Below are positions 15,496 to 24,374 of a DNA stretch of 63,557 nucleotides, piece by piece. The stretch spans positions 1 through 63,557 of the forward strand of contig CADCPM010000075.1 in assembly GCA_902803315.1 (NCBI GenBank), given 5' to 3'. The notes under the pieces were generated by a model. That model was not told the DNA's origin. It ran no database searches and was given only the letters and a program-made list of their open reading frames with translations. Numbering within the stretch: position 1 is the first letter of the stretch; every line of letters starts with the position of its first letter. A program made the position numbers and the translations under genes. The stretch comes from an uncultured Coriobacteriaceae bacterium. GTDB taxonomy: Bacteria > Actinomycetota > Coriobacteriia > Coriobacteriales > Atopobiaceae.

Positions 15496-18195
15496 ATGCA
15501 ACCATATTTGTTGGATTCGCCCGCAGTGCTTGACGAGCAGCACTCGGACCCAGAGGTAGGCTTAGCCCCTGCCGAGGCGCAAAAGCGCCTGCAGGAGGTC
15601 GGCCCGAACAAGCTCGATGAGGGCGAGAAAACGCCCATGTGGAAGCGCTTCTTTGCCCAGATGGCAGACCCCATGATCATCATGCTGCTCGTTGCAGCCG
15701 TGGTGTCGGCGGCCGTGGGCATCTACGAGGGCGGCAAAGACGGTTTTGCCGATGTGGGCATAATCCTGTTCGTCGTAATCCTTAACTCGGTGCTTGGCGT
15801 CATCCAGGAGAGCAAGGCCGAGGAAGCACTTGAGGCCCTGCAGGAGATGGCCGCCGCACAGAGCAAGGTCGTGCGCGACGGACGCATAGTCACGGTACCA
15901 TCGTCGGAGCTCGTGCCCGGCGACGTTGTGGTGCTCGAGGCGGGCGACTCGGTCCCTGCTGACTGCCGCATCTTGGAATGCGCCAGCATGAAGGTTGAGG
16001 AGGCCGCCCTTACGGGTGAGTCCGTGGCAGTGGAGAAGCATGCCGACACGTTGTCCATTGCCAAGGGAGAGGACGACATCCCGCTCGGCGACCGCAAGAA
16101 CATGTGCTACATGGGGTCGGTGGTCGTGTATGGCCGCGGCAAGGCCGTTGTCGTGGGCACCGGCATGAATACCGAGATGGGCAAGATTGCGGACGCGCTG
16201 GCCCAGGCAGAGGACGAGCAGACGCCGCTCCAAATAAAGCTGGCCGAGCTTTCCCGCATCCTTACCTTCCTGGTCGTGGGAATATCCGCCTTCATCATTC
16301 TCATTGGCGTAATCAAGCACGGCGGGCTTTCCTTCTTTAGCGATATCGGCCTCGTGCTCGACACCTTTATGGTCGCGGTATCTTTGGCCGTGGCGGCCAT
16401 TCCCGAGGGCTTGGCAGCCGTCGTGACCATTGTGCTTTCCATTGGCGTTACCAAGATGAGCCGTCACAACGCCATTATCCGCAAGCTTACCGCGGTGGAG
16501 ACGCTTGGCTGCACGCAGCTCATCTGCTCCGATAAGACCGGTACCCTTACCCAGAACAAGATGACGGTCGTGCGTCACGAGGGCGAGGACATGGACGCGC
16601 TGGTGCGTACCATGGCGCTGTGCTCCGACGCCAAGTGGGACGACGTGGCACAGGAGGCCGTGGGCGAGCCCACCGAGGCGGCGCTCGTTGCCGATGCGGC
16701 AAAGATGGGCTTTACCACGCGTGACCTCGAGGCGAGCCGTCCGCGCATCGGCGAGGCGCCCTTCGACTCCGGCCGCAAGATGATGAGCGTAGTCGTGCGT
16801 TCGCGCAGCGGCAAGATCGTCCAGCACACCAAGGGCGGCCCCGACGTCATCCTGAGCCGTTGCAAATACGTGAAACGCAAAGACGACATCGTGCCCATGA
16901 CCGACGAGATTCGTGCGGAGATTCTCAAGGAGAACAAGGACATGGCCGACCAGGCGCTGCGCGTTATGGCAGCAGCTCGTCGCTACTGGGACAACGAGCC
17001 CGAGAGCTACGATCCCGCATACCTTGAGCAGGACCTTACCTACATTGGTCTTTGCGGCATGATCGACCCGGTTCGCCCCGAGGTCAAGGACGCCATCGCA
17101 GAGGCGCATTCCGCTGGCATTCGCGTCGTTATGATCACGGGCGACCACATCGACACGGCCGTGGCAATTGCCAAGGAGCTTGGCATCGTAAAGGATCGCT
17201 CGCAGGCAATTACCGGCGCCGAGCTGGATCGCATTTCTGACGAGGACCTTGCACAGAAGATCGAGCAATACGGTGTGTACGCGCGCGTACAGCCGGAGCA
17301 CAAGGTCCGCATCGTCGACGCTTGGAAGAAGAAGGACAAGATCGTCGCCATGACGGGTGACGGCGTAAACGACGCGCCCTCCATCAAGAAGGCCGACATC
17401 GGCATTGGCATGGGCATCACCGGCACCGACGTAACCAAGAGCGTGGCCGACATGGTTCTTGCCGACGACAACTTTGCCACCATCGTTGCGGCCGTGGAAG
17501 AGGGCCGCAGGATCTACGACAACATTCGCAAGTGCATCCAGTTCCTGCTCTCCTCGAACCTCGCTGAGGTCATCGCCGTGTTCGTGGCGTCCATCATTGG
17601 CTTTACCATCCTCGCACCCGCTCACCTCCTGTGGATCAACCTCATTACCGACTCCCTGCCGGCACTTGCCATGAGTATGGAGGAGGCGGAGCCTGGCATC
17701 ATGAAGCGTCCGCCGCGCGATTCTCGTGACGGAATATTTGCCGGCGGCATGGGTGTCGACTGCCTGGTGCAGGGCATCGTGATCGCGGCCCTTACGCTCA
17801 TAAGCTTCTATCTGGGAACGGTCGCAGAGTACGGTGTGCAGGACTTCGGCCAGCTCGTGAGCATGCTCACGGCGAATCCCGAGATGGCACACGAGGGCAT
17901 GACCATGGCGTTCCTCACGCTCTCCATGGTTGAGATGTTCCACTCGTTCAACATGCGCAGCCGTCGCCAGTCCATCTTCACGCTCAAGGGACAGAACATG
18001 TGGCTGTGGGGCGCCTTCCTGGTGGCGTTCCTGCTCACCTTCCTCGTTATTGAGATTCCGTTCCTGGCCGATATGTTCAAGTTCACCGTGCTTGACATCA
18101 GGCACTATGGCATGGCGCTCGGCCTTGCCATCCTTATCATCCCCATCATGGAGCTGTACAAGGCCATCATGAGGGCGGTAGAGAAGAACAAGTAA
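15496..18195 (+). CDS. P-type cation-transporting ATPase, Ca2+ (SERCA/LMCA1) type
   Basis: An 899-residue P2-type ATPase. In order: cation-ATPase N domain, TGES actuator motif, PEGLAA in M4, phosphorylated Asp346 in CSDKTGTLTQNKM, nucleotide-binding segment, TGDGVNDAPSIKKADIGI, and the C-terminal six-helix domain with NLITDSLPALAM. M4 and M6 motifs point to calcium or possibly manganese export. The start at 15496 follows AGGAGGAG. A palindromic operator in its promoter suggests ion-responsive control, and a long hairpin terminator follows. Confidence 0.93.
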   Translation: MQPYLLDSPAVLDEQHSDPEVGLAPAEAQKRLQEVGPNKLDEGEKTPMWKRFFAQMADPMIIMLLVAAVVSAAVGIYEGGKDGFADVGIILFVVILNSVLGVIQESKAEEALEALQEMAAAQSKVVRDGRIVTVPSSELVPGDVVVLEAGDSVPADCRILECASMKVEEAALTGESVAVEKHADTLSIAKGEDDIPLGDRKNMCYMGSVVVYGRGKAVVVGTGMNTEMGKIADALAQAEDEQTPLQIKLAELSRILTFLVVGISAFIILIGVIKHGGLSFFSDIGLVLDTFMVAVSLAVAAIPEGLAAVVTIVLSIGVTKMSRHNAIIRKLTAVETLGCTQLICSDKTGTLTQNKMTVVRHEGEDMDALVRTMALCSDAKWDDVAQEAVGEPTEAALVADAAKMGFTTRDLEASRPRIGEAPFDSGRKMMSVVVRSRSGKIVQHTKGGPDVILSRCKYVKRKDDIVPMTDEIRAEILKENKDMADQALRVMAAARRYWDNEPESYDPAYLEQDLTYIGLCGMIDPVRPEVKDAIAEAHSAGIRVVMITGDHIDTAVAIAKELGIVKDRSQAITGAELDRISDEDLAQKIEQYGVYARVQPEHKVRIVDAWKKKDKIVAMTGDGVNDAPSIKKADIGIGMGITGTDVTKSVADMVLADDNFATIVAAVEEGRRIYDNIRKCIQFLLSSNLAEVIAVFVASIIGFTILAPAHLLWINLITDSLPALAMSMEEAEPGIMKRPPRDSRDGIFAGGMGVDCLVQGIVIAALTLISFYLGTVAEYGVQDFGQLVSMLTANPEMAHEGMTMAFLTLSMVEMFHSFNMRSRRQSIFTLKGQNMWLWGAFLVAFLLTFLVIEIPFLADMFKFTVLDIRHYGMALGLAILIIPIMELYKAIMRAVEKNK

Positions 18196-18203
18196 GCAAT
18201 TGG

Positions 18204-18290
18204 CCCCTCGTCCGTCTCTTCGTTGTATTCGAACAGCGTGCTTCGCACGAACTCATACAACGATGAGACGGACGAGGGGTATTTTCTTGC
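18204..18290 (+). terminator. Long-stem terminator after the P-ATPase
   Basis: CCCCTCGTCCGTCTC pairs with GAGACGGACGAGGGG, extended by CGTTGTAT/ATACAACG and an inner CGTGCTTCGCACG hairpin; the run TATTTTCTT follows. Confidence 0.9.
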
Positions 18291-18312
18291 TCTTCTGGCT
18301 ACCTTTTATAAC

Positions 18313-18396
18313 ATCAGGCAATGGGGAGTACCCCCTTTGCCTAGAGTGGGAGGGATCAGGCAATGGGGAGTACCCCCTTTGCCTAGAGTGGGAGGG
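18313..18396 (+). repeat. Perfect 42-bp tandem duplication before rsgA
   Basis: Two identical 42-bp units. Each contains the hairpin GGCAATGGGGAGTACCCCCT-TTGCC and the ribosome-binding sequence GTGGGAGGG. The second unit supplies the site for rsgA at 18400; the first carries a duplicate site with no start codon at the right distance. Confidence 0.9.
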
Positions 18397-18399
18397 ATC

Positions 18400-19539
18400 A
18401 TGGCAAAGAGGAACAGTCGCGACAGGCGCAATGTGCGACGCAAGTCGAAGAAGAGGGTCGACAGGAGCAGGGATCAGGCTGGATTGCCCGAGCTCTCATT
18501 GCTTACCGAGCTGCCAGAGTATGACGATTTGCATCCCTCGACCGAGCAGGTGAGCGCATTCGAAGCGCACTGCTCTAAGGCGGAGGACGCCAGCGACCTT
18601 GCGCTTGGCTGTGTGGTGCGCCTGGATCGCGGGTTTCCCGCCGTGCTCACCTCGGACGAGGTATTTCGCGCCGAGTTCGCCGCCCAGCTTACCAAGAGTG
18701 ACTTCTCCCGCGTGGCGGTTGGTGACTGGGTGGCGGTTCGTACGCCGCATGGCCATGACATGGGACTGATCGAGTCCATCTTGCCGCGCGAGAGCGACAT
18801 CGCACGTTGGCGTGGAGGGTCGCGTGGCGAAAAGCAGACGTTGGCGGCCAACGTGGATGTGGTCATCGTGGTTCAAGCCTTAGAGAAGGGCAGGCTTTCG
18901 GTAAACCGCATCGCTCGTTCCGCCGTTGTTGCAACCGACTGCGGCGCGGACGTTGCGGTGGTTCTTGCCAAGTGCGACTCGGTGAGCGAGGAGGAGGTTC
19001 GAGCTGCCAAGGAAAGCGTCCAAGAGGTCTTGGGCGAAAACTGTCCTGTGATTTGCTCGGCCGTGGACGGCGACAACATGTCTGGCATTGAGGACGTGCG
19101 CTCCCTGGTTCCCACGGGTAGGATCGGGATTATGCTCGGCCCATCGGGAGCGGGCAAGTCGACGCTGCTCAACGCCCTGCTGGGGCGCGAGGCGCTTGAG
19201 ACGGGATCGGTTCGTGAGAGTGATGGCGTTGGGCGACATACCACGGTTACGCGGCGCATGGTGGCGATTCCGAGCGCAGGCATCATCGTGGACGAGCCTG
19301 GCTTGCGCACGTTGCAGATGGTCGGTCACGAGCGTGGCCTGGCCAAGGTGTTTCCCGACATCGCGGATGCCGCGGCGTCATGCCGCTTTCGCAACTGCAC
19401 GCATACCCACGAGCCGGGATGTGAGGTTCTCGCGCGCTTTGGGTCGGGATCGGACGATCGACGTCTGGGTGTGTATCTATCCCTTGCAGAAGAGATGAGG
19501 GAGAGTGCCACGACTCTCGATCCCGACATAGTGCTGTAA
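18400..19539 (+). CDS. rsgA: Ribosome small-subunit-dependent GTPase RsgA
   Basis: A 379-residue circularly permuted GTPase that helps mature the 30S subunit. After a basic N-terminal extension and an OB fold, the motifs appear in permuted order: AKCDS (G4, NKxD-like), SAVDG (G5), GPSGAGKSTLLN (G1, about residue 246), and DEPGLRT (G3). The C-terminal zinc site CRFRNCTHTHEPGC is at about 327. The ATG at 18400 immediately follows the GGGAGGG of the duplicated leader. Confidence 0.94.
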   Translation: MAKRNSRDRRNVRRKSKKRVDRSRDQAGLPELSLLTELPEYDDLHPSTEQVSAFEAHCSKAEDASDLALGCVVRLDRGFPAVLTSDEVFRAEFAAQLTKSDFSRVAVGDWVAVRTPHGHDMGLIESILPRESDIARWRGGSRGEKQTLAANVDVVIVVQALEKGRLSVNRIARSAVVATDCGADVAVVLAKCDSVSEEEVRAAKESVQEVLGENCPVICSAVDGDNMSGIEDVRSLVPTGRIGIMLGPSGAGKSTLLNALLGREALETGSVRESDGVGRHTTVTRRMVAIPSAGIIVDEPGLRTLQMVGHERGLAKVFPDIADAAASCRFRNCTHTHEPGCEVLARFGSGSDDRRLGVYLSLAEEMRESATTLDPDIVL

Positions 19540-19693
19540 GCGAATGCACATGTCGGATTGCCAACATGGGGCAGGCCCTGCCTGGCAGGCTGGGTGTGAG
19601 CGACGCAACGCATTGCAACCATAGAACACAATTGATCGATTGCGTGGATTCGCTTGGAAAAGACGCAGGTCAGCGAAGTCCGATTTGGTCAGT

Positions 19694-19741
19694 TTTGTAA
19701 TTGTGTGCCTGTGAGGTTTTTCGCTAGCACACAATTACAAA
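19694..19741. promoter_or_regulatory. Perfect 15-bp inverted repeat in a gene-poor gap
   Basis: TTTGTAATTGTGTGC and its exact complement flank an 18-bp spacer. Related ACACAATT/AATTGTG words recur at about 19,629, 19,802 and 19,838. This could be a binding site family or a hairpin; no coding gene is convincing between 19540 and 20253. Confidence 0.55.
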
Positions 19742-20034
19742 GTATGGTGGACCGATATGGCAAAACCCCAGCATGTCGCGCTTTCAAAACCAATGAGGGT
19801 GCAATTGTGTGCTCTTCGGAAAGGACCCAGTACTCACAATTGCCAAACCGAGTTGCGGTGCGTTGCTAGGGGTGCGATATAGTCTAGCCTCGCGACCTGT
19901 AATATCCTAAATTGTCGCAGCCGTCGCTAGTAGAGGGTGCTGCCCACACAATAGAGCTCCCGATTTTAGCTGCTGCCCCTTTTGGCGTTTGGCATTTTTT
20001 TGCAAAAATCGCATCGACGTGCATAATAGTTGCG

Positions 20035-20060
20035 AAGGGCCCCAAAACGGGGCCCTTTTT
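20035..20060 (+). terminator. Orphan intrinsic terminator
   Basis: GGGCCCC-AAAAC-GGGGCCC followed by TTTTT. It points rightward but no gene ends just before it; rsgA ends almost 500 bp upstream. It may end a small RNA or the rsgA message. Confidence 0.75.
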
Positions 20061-20198
20061 ACGTCGAATGTATTTTGGCACCGCCCGAGTGCAAAACAAG
20101 ACGACCATTTGCACCTGCGAATATGCGCGCTATTGGGAAAAAGCAGTGCAATATGCGCGCAACAGCTGCGAGACGGCCCCATAAACAGGTGAATCCCT

Positions 20199-20247
20199 AC
20201 CTCCACCCGCTCGCACAATAGATGCAGGCAACCAATGAGGTGGAGGT
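20199..20247 (+). promoter_or_regulatory. Hairpin that would hide the cpaB ribosome-binding site
   Basis: ACCTCCACC (20199-20207) is exactly complementary to GGTGGAGGT (20239-20247), the purine-rich sequence in front of the GTG start at 20254. Folding would block translation of the first tad gene. Confidence 0.5.
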
Positions 20248-20253
20248 GGTCCT

Positions 20254-20958
20254 GTGACTAAGCGAATGCGCCTGCTGGTGTCGGTAGTCTGTGCCGTGCT
20301 GGCGGTGGCTGTCTGCGCGCTGTATGCGCAGCATGTGGAGGCAGAGGCTCAGCGTGAACGTACCCAAACGCTGCAACGATATGGCGGCGACGTTATTTCT
20401 CTCGTGGTCGCAAATCGCGCGTTGGAGCCAGGCGAGACCGTCGTTGCGTCGGATGTGGAGGCAAGGGATTGGATATCGTCACTGGCACCGGAAGGTGCGC
20501 TGTTGAGCATGGACGAGGTGGTTGGCAAAGAGGTGAGCGTTCCCGTAGCGGCAAACGCTCCACTGTTGGAGCTCAACTTCAGGGACCTCTCGCTCATTAA
20601 GGACATACCCGCGGGGCACGTGGCCGTGTCGATTCCCATTACTGAGAAGCTCGGCATATCGGCTGCCGTTGCGGTAGGCGCACGCGTGGTTGCTTACAAG
20701 GCGACGGAAGGTGCGGCAGAGCCCCTTGGTAGTAGCGCCATCGTGCTGGCCGTACCCACTGGAGGCTCATCACTGAGTCATGGAACCATAACCATCGCCG
20801 TGCCATCTGCCGACGTATCGGCTGTCCTTGCCTCCAGCGCTGCGGGCGATTTGCGCTTGGTGGTTCCTGCCGATGACGTGAAGGAGCTTCCCAAGCAGAA
20901 GAAACAGGCGAGCGAAGTCGAGCCTCAGGGCAACGCAGATTCAAAGAAGGCTGGTTAA
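20254..20958 (+). CDS. cpaB: Flp pilus assembly protein CpaB/RcpC-like, SAF domain
   Basis: A 234-residue inner-membrane/secreted protein with an N-terminal membrane segment (residues about 6-24), then an SAF domain (VANRALEPGETVVASDVEARDW) and a C-terminal RcpC-like part. It starts at GTG 20254 with GTGGAGG upstream. Members organise the Flp (Tad) pilus at the envelope. It opens the tad operon; tadZ follows 55 bp later. Confidence 0.85.
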   Translation: MTKRMRLLVSVVCAVLAVAVCALYAQHVEAEAQRERTQTLQRYGGDVISLVVANRALEPGETVVASDVEARDWISSLAPEGALLSMDEVVGKEVSVPVAANAPLLELNFRDLSLIKDIPAGHVAVSIPITEKLGISAAVAVGARVVAYKATEGAAEPLGSSAIVLAVPTGGSSLSHGTITIAVPSADVSAVLASSAAGDLRLVVPADDVKELPKQKKQASEVEPQGNADSKKAG

Positions 20959-21013
20959 GCAGATGCACGTAGGCGCTAATAGGCAGGTATGCCTGCCAAG
21001 GAAGGAGTGGGAA

Positions 21014-22489
21014 ATGGCAAACGTATGGATGTGCCTGTGTGAGGACGATGTTGCGCAGAGTATGAGACAAGCCCTCAGCTACTTGGACTCGGATGCAATG
21101 CTCTGCTTCGCCTCGTCTGCCCAGGATTTGCGCGAACGGGTGCAGCAAGCACCGTTTGGGATGGGCGTTTTGGTGGGCCCTCTGGACGGTCCGATGTCTG
21201 CGCTCAACGTAGCCGCGGCGGTGGCGCACGATGGTTTGGCGGCGGACGTCGCCATGGCGACATATGGGGTGACGCAAGGACTTAGGCAGCGTGCGCAGCG
21301 GGCGGGCATTCGCACTGTTTTGGACCTTGCAGACGTGCGTCCGAATGCTCTGCCAGATTTGGATGAGCCCACCTTTACGGCGGACGAAGTGCCAACCATG
21401 GTATTTGGTGGTTCGATGCCCAGCGTGCCATCGTTTGAAGGGGTTCCGCTTATTGGAAATCAAGCTGCAGAGGATGCAAGCGTTCGCGGGTATCCGGAAC
21501 GCGTTCACATACCTGAGACCTTGTCATCGAATGACGATGCCCGGAAGAGTCGCACTCTCATCCTTGGGGATGAGCCCGCGCATGCGATCATGGGCGACGA
21601 GCTTTTAAACGAACCGGGGAAGCCCCTGCTGGTCGGTGGTGAAATTGAACGCGTGACGAGTGAGGGGGATGCCCCCGTGGTCGTCTTCGTGTCGGGAAGG
21701 GGAGGGGTTGGTAAAACCTCGCTCGTCGCCATGATGGCAACGGTGGCGGGTGCATGGGGCATGCGCGTGGCGTTGTGCGATTTGGACCTCTCTTGCGGCA
21801 ACCTCTATAGCTGCTTCGGGATTCCGGGTGCGGCCGATCTTGCAAAGATCGTGGGGGTGGAATCGTTTAGCGCTGACGACGTGGTGGGAGCGGGCGTTCG
21901 CGTGGGAGAGCGGTCGTCGCTTTGGGGACCCTGTGAGCTTCCGGAGATGGCGGAGGTCGTCTATCCAAAGGTGAGGGAATTGTTGGATGTCCTTGCACGC
22001 ACTCACGACCTCGTGCTGGTGGATACCTCATCCACCTTTACGGATGCGGTCGCGCAGGCGGCCCAGCGCTGCGACAGGCTTGTTATTACCGTGGACCAGG
22101 GTCATGGCTCTGCGGTGTCTCAAGCGCGGGTCGCTGCGCTCGCCGTGCGCTTGGGTGTCGCGCGCACGCGCATGGTACGTCTTGCGAATCGATGCGGACC
22201 GCATGGAAAGGGGGAGCCAATCATAAACCGTGCCGAAGTCGGGTTGGAGACGGCGCGGCCCATGCGCGTGTTTGACGGTGGGCCGGAAGTGGCGGATTGC
22301 ATGGCGGAGGGTCGCATGGGCGAACTCATGGACTTGGGATCGCGCTTTGCCGAGTCATCTGCGACGGCTTTGGCATTGCTCCTGCAGGAACTGGGAAGGT
22401 TGCCGGACTGTGCCGACGCTCGTCGTGCAATTGAGCGCACGCAGCAAAAGCCGCGATGGTCGTTTGGCAGGCGCAAGGAGGCGATGTAG
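21014..22489 (+). CDS. cpaE: TadZ/CpaE-like MinD-family ATPase
   Basis: A 491-residue protein with a degenerate receiver-like N-terminal part (1-110), a linker, and a ParA/MinD ATPase domain with the deviant Walker A VSGRGGVGKTS at about 225-235, LCDLDLSCGN and LVLVDTSSTFTDA. TadZ places the pilus machine at its cell site. The start at 21014 follows AAGGAG. tadA begins immediately after its stop. Confidence 0.88.
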   Translation: MANVWMCLCEDDVAQSMRQALSYLDSDAMLCFASSAQDLRERVQQAPFGMGVLVGPLDGPMSALNVAAAVAHDGLAADVAMATYGVTQGLRQRAQRAGIRTVLDLADVRPNALPDLDEPTFTADEVPTMVFGGSMPSVPSFEGVPLIGNQAAEDASVRGYPERVHIPETLSSNDDARKSRTLILGDEPAHAIMGDELLNEPGKPLLVGGEIERVTSEGDAPVVVFVSGRGGVGKTSLVAMMATVAGAWGMRVALCDLDLSCGNLYSCFGIPGAADLAKIVGVESFSADDVVGAGVRVGERSSLWGPCELPEMAEVVYPKVRELLDVLARTHDLVLVDTSSTFTDAVAQAAQRCDRLVITVDQGHGSAVSQARVAALAVRLGVARTRMVRLANRCGPHGKGEPIINRAEVGLETARPMRVFDGGPEVADCMAEGRMGELMDLGSRFAESSATALALLLQELGRLPDCADARRAIERTQQKPRWSFGRRKEAM

Positions 22490-22490
22490 C

Positions 22491-23510
22491 GTGTCGGTCC
22501 TTGAACTCGTCCGCGAACAGGAGCAAGGAGTTGGTCAGAGAGCGTATGGTACGGATGCAAACGCGCAGACTCTTACCGAAGCTCGCGAACGCCTGAAGAG
22601 GGAGTTGGTGGAGAGGCTGGGTCTCTCGGTGGTTGCCTCAATGGCAATGGGTGACGATGTGGATGCGGCCCGCTCCGAGATCTCCATCGCCTGCCATGCC
22701 ATTCTTAACGCAGGGGCATATGCCGACCTTGCGCCCGAGCAGAGACAGGTTCTCGTGCGCCAGGTGCTGGACGAAGTATGCGGCCTCGGACCCCTTCAGC
22801 CGCTTCTTGATGATCCAACCATTACCGAAGTCATGGTGAATGGATGCGACAAGCTGTTCTTTGAGCGCGCGGGAGAGCTACATCCCGCACAGCGCGTGTT
22901 TGACTCTGCCGACCAGATCATGCTGGTAATCGATAGGATTCTTGCACCTTTGGGTCGTCGCCTCGACAAGGCAAGCCCCATCGTGAACGCACGCCTTCCC
23001 AATGGTGATCGCGTGAATGCGGTGGCTGCGCCCACCGCAATCGACGGTCCCGCAGTGACGATTCGCAAGTTCTCCAACCGCATAACAACGCTTGCCCACC
23101 TGCAGGAACTAGGGTCGGTTCCCGCATGGTACGCACAGCTGCTCGCATGGGCGGTTCGCATGCGCAAGGACATTGCGGTGGCGGGTGGCACAGGGTCGGG
23201 AAAGACCACGTTGCTCAATGCCCTGTCGTGCGAGATTGACCCGCGTGAGCGGATAGTGACCATAGAGGACTCGGCCGAGCTCCGCTTTGACAGCCATCCG
23301 AACGTGGTGCGCCTGGAGGCACGTGATGCCTCTTTAGAGGGGACGGGAGAGATAACCATCCGGGACCTGGTGAAGAACGCTCTGCGCATGAGACCCGACC
23401 GAATCGTAGTGGGGGAGGCGCGCGGTGCTGAGGCAATTGACATGTTGCAGGCAATGAGCACAGGGCACGACGGCTCGTTGACACCATTGTTAGTAAACCA
23501 GTATGGGTGA
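22491..23510 (+). pseudogene. tadA: tadA/cpaF pilus ATPase, 5' part, split by the mobile element
   Basis: The GTG at 22491 opens a secretion ATPase: N-terminal all-helical domain, LLDDPTITEVMVNG, Walker A GGTGSGKTTLLN (about residue 231), the Asp box EDSAELRF, and MRPDRIVVGEARGAEA (Walker B region), ending SMTGHDGSL-like at SLT. At 23,483 element DNA begins and adds nine foreign residues before a stop. The missing C-terminal third is at 46614. Joined, they give 444 residues, a normal CpaF length. The truncated form keeps its nucleotide site but lacks the C-terminal hexamer part. Confidence 0.93.
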
Positions 23511-23512
23511 AA
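23479..23512. other. attL: left junction of the element
   Basis: Host codons TCG TTG end in TGAC (23479-23482); element sequence ACCATTGTTAGTAAACCAGT follows. The right end of the element, read inverted, has a matching ACCAGTAT at similar distance, as expected of the two halves of a serine-integrase attP. The exact 2-bp crossover cannot be fixed; TGAC is shared by both junctions. Confidence 0.8.
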
Positions 23513-23538
23513 TAGTAAGAATTGAAGGGGGTATCGTA

Positions 23539-23727
23539 ATGAAATCGCAGGTAAAGACGGTTGTAGGGGTAATCGATATTTTGGTCGAGGCTTATTCTGC
23601 GGAGGTTTCTCAATCGGTGGATGGCGATTTTTCGGCGGTGTGGGCGCAGTGTCAAATTAAGATTGATGCTGTTGTTGAGATGTTGTCCGATTGGATTGAA
23701 ATAGAAATTTCTGAAATTAATAGTTGA
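23539..23727 (+). CDS. Small acidic protein of the element
   Basis: A 62-residue acidic, helical protein (MKSQVKTVVGVIDILVEAYS...). The start at 23539 is preceded by GAAGGGGG at good spacing. No family recognised. It is the first gene inside the left junction and ends at the promoter for the leader of the next gene. Confidence 0.5.
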   Translation: MKSQVKTVVGVIDILVEAYSAEVSQSVDGDFSAVWAQCQIKIDAVVEMLSDWIEIEISEINS

Positions 23728-23756
23728 CAACGTTAGATTTATGATCTATGTTGTCA
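23724..23756 (+). promoter_or_regulatory. Promoter with overlapping inverted repeat
   Basis: TTGACA (23724-23729), 17 bp, TATGTT (23747-23752). TGACAAC at 23725 and GTTGTCA at 23750 form an inverted repeat that covers both boxes, so a bound repressor would close the promoter. It drives the leader before the 24063 gene. Confidence 0.6.
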
Positions 23757-23759
23757 TAT

Positions 23760-24062
23760 GGCAATGCCGTTAATGTCATGTAACGCGCATGACTTAGACA
23801 TTGCACAGCATCAGGAGAATGCCACACTCCTGCCAGGGTTGCACCCTGAGACACGCGGCACACCGGGCGAAGACGGTGGGGAGCTATGACCGGGATGGCG
23901 ATCCTTACGTGATGCACAGTTTGCATCCCACGCTCCGAGGTGGCTCATAGCGGTGAAACAGGTCGTGCAAAGTACCCGATTACCACATGGCGAAACGTAG
24001 ACCGAGACCGATGGCTTTGGCTTATGCCTTTGGCATGGCCTTGACCGGAGGTCTCGGTTTTT
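23760..24062 (+). ncRNA. Structured leader with intrinsic terminator before the HTH gene
   Basis: About 300 nt without coding potential, rich in complementary segments. It ends in a hairpin whose outer stem ACCGAGACC/GGTCTCGGT runs into TTTTT, directly touching the ATG at 24063. The GGAGG site of that gene lies within the stem. The layout is that of an attenuator, or a separate small RNA. It is not a riboswitch class I recognise. Confidence 0.5.
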
Positions 24063-24362
24063 ATGTCTGTTGCAAAAGAAGAGGTAATCAAGTGGGTCAC
24101 GCTCAACGAGGCTGTCGCGATGGGTTTCGGCTCACGCTCGACTTTGTTACGTCGTAAGGATGCTGGGGTTTTGCATCCTGAGAAGAGGCATGGTCGGCTG
24201 TATTTCAGTCTGGACGAGTTGCGCGACAAGATGGGCGAAACCAAAGTTGATGACGAGTCGTATGCGGAGTTGATTCGTGAGATCGTGGATACGGCTCCGC
24301 GCATGTCTCGTGACCAGGCGCTGGAAGTTATCGGTTATCTGTTCAAGAACGCGGCTATTTGA
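24063..24362 (+). CDS. MerR/excisionase-like DNA-binding protein
   Basis: A 99-residue protein with a winged-HTH pattern typical of MerR-N/excisionase domains: WVTLNEAVAMGFGSRSTLLRRKDAGVLHPEKRHGRLYFSLDELRDKM. A helical tail follows. Its start abuts a terminator hairpin. In integrative elements such proteins steer excision by the recombinase or control the element's operon; which of the two applies here is not shown. Confidence 0.7.
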   Translation: MSVAKEEVIKWVTLNEAVAMGFGSRSTLLRRKDAGVLHPEKRHGRLYFSLDELRDKMGETKVDDESYAELIREIVDTAPRMSRDQALEVIGYLFKNAAI

Positions 24363-24374
24363 GGAGTGGGTTCT

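Noticed and set aside
15562..18105. 847-codon ORF on the minus strand
   Set aside because: Shadow of the P-ATPase gene.
19912..20184. Overlapping small ORFs in the gap before cpaB
   Set aside because: They span a terminator hairpin, have no ribosome site and show no domain.
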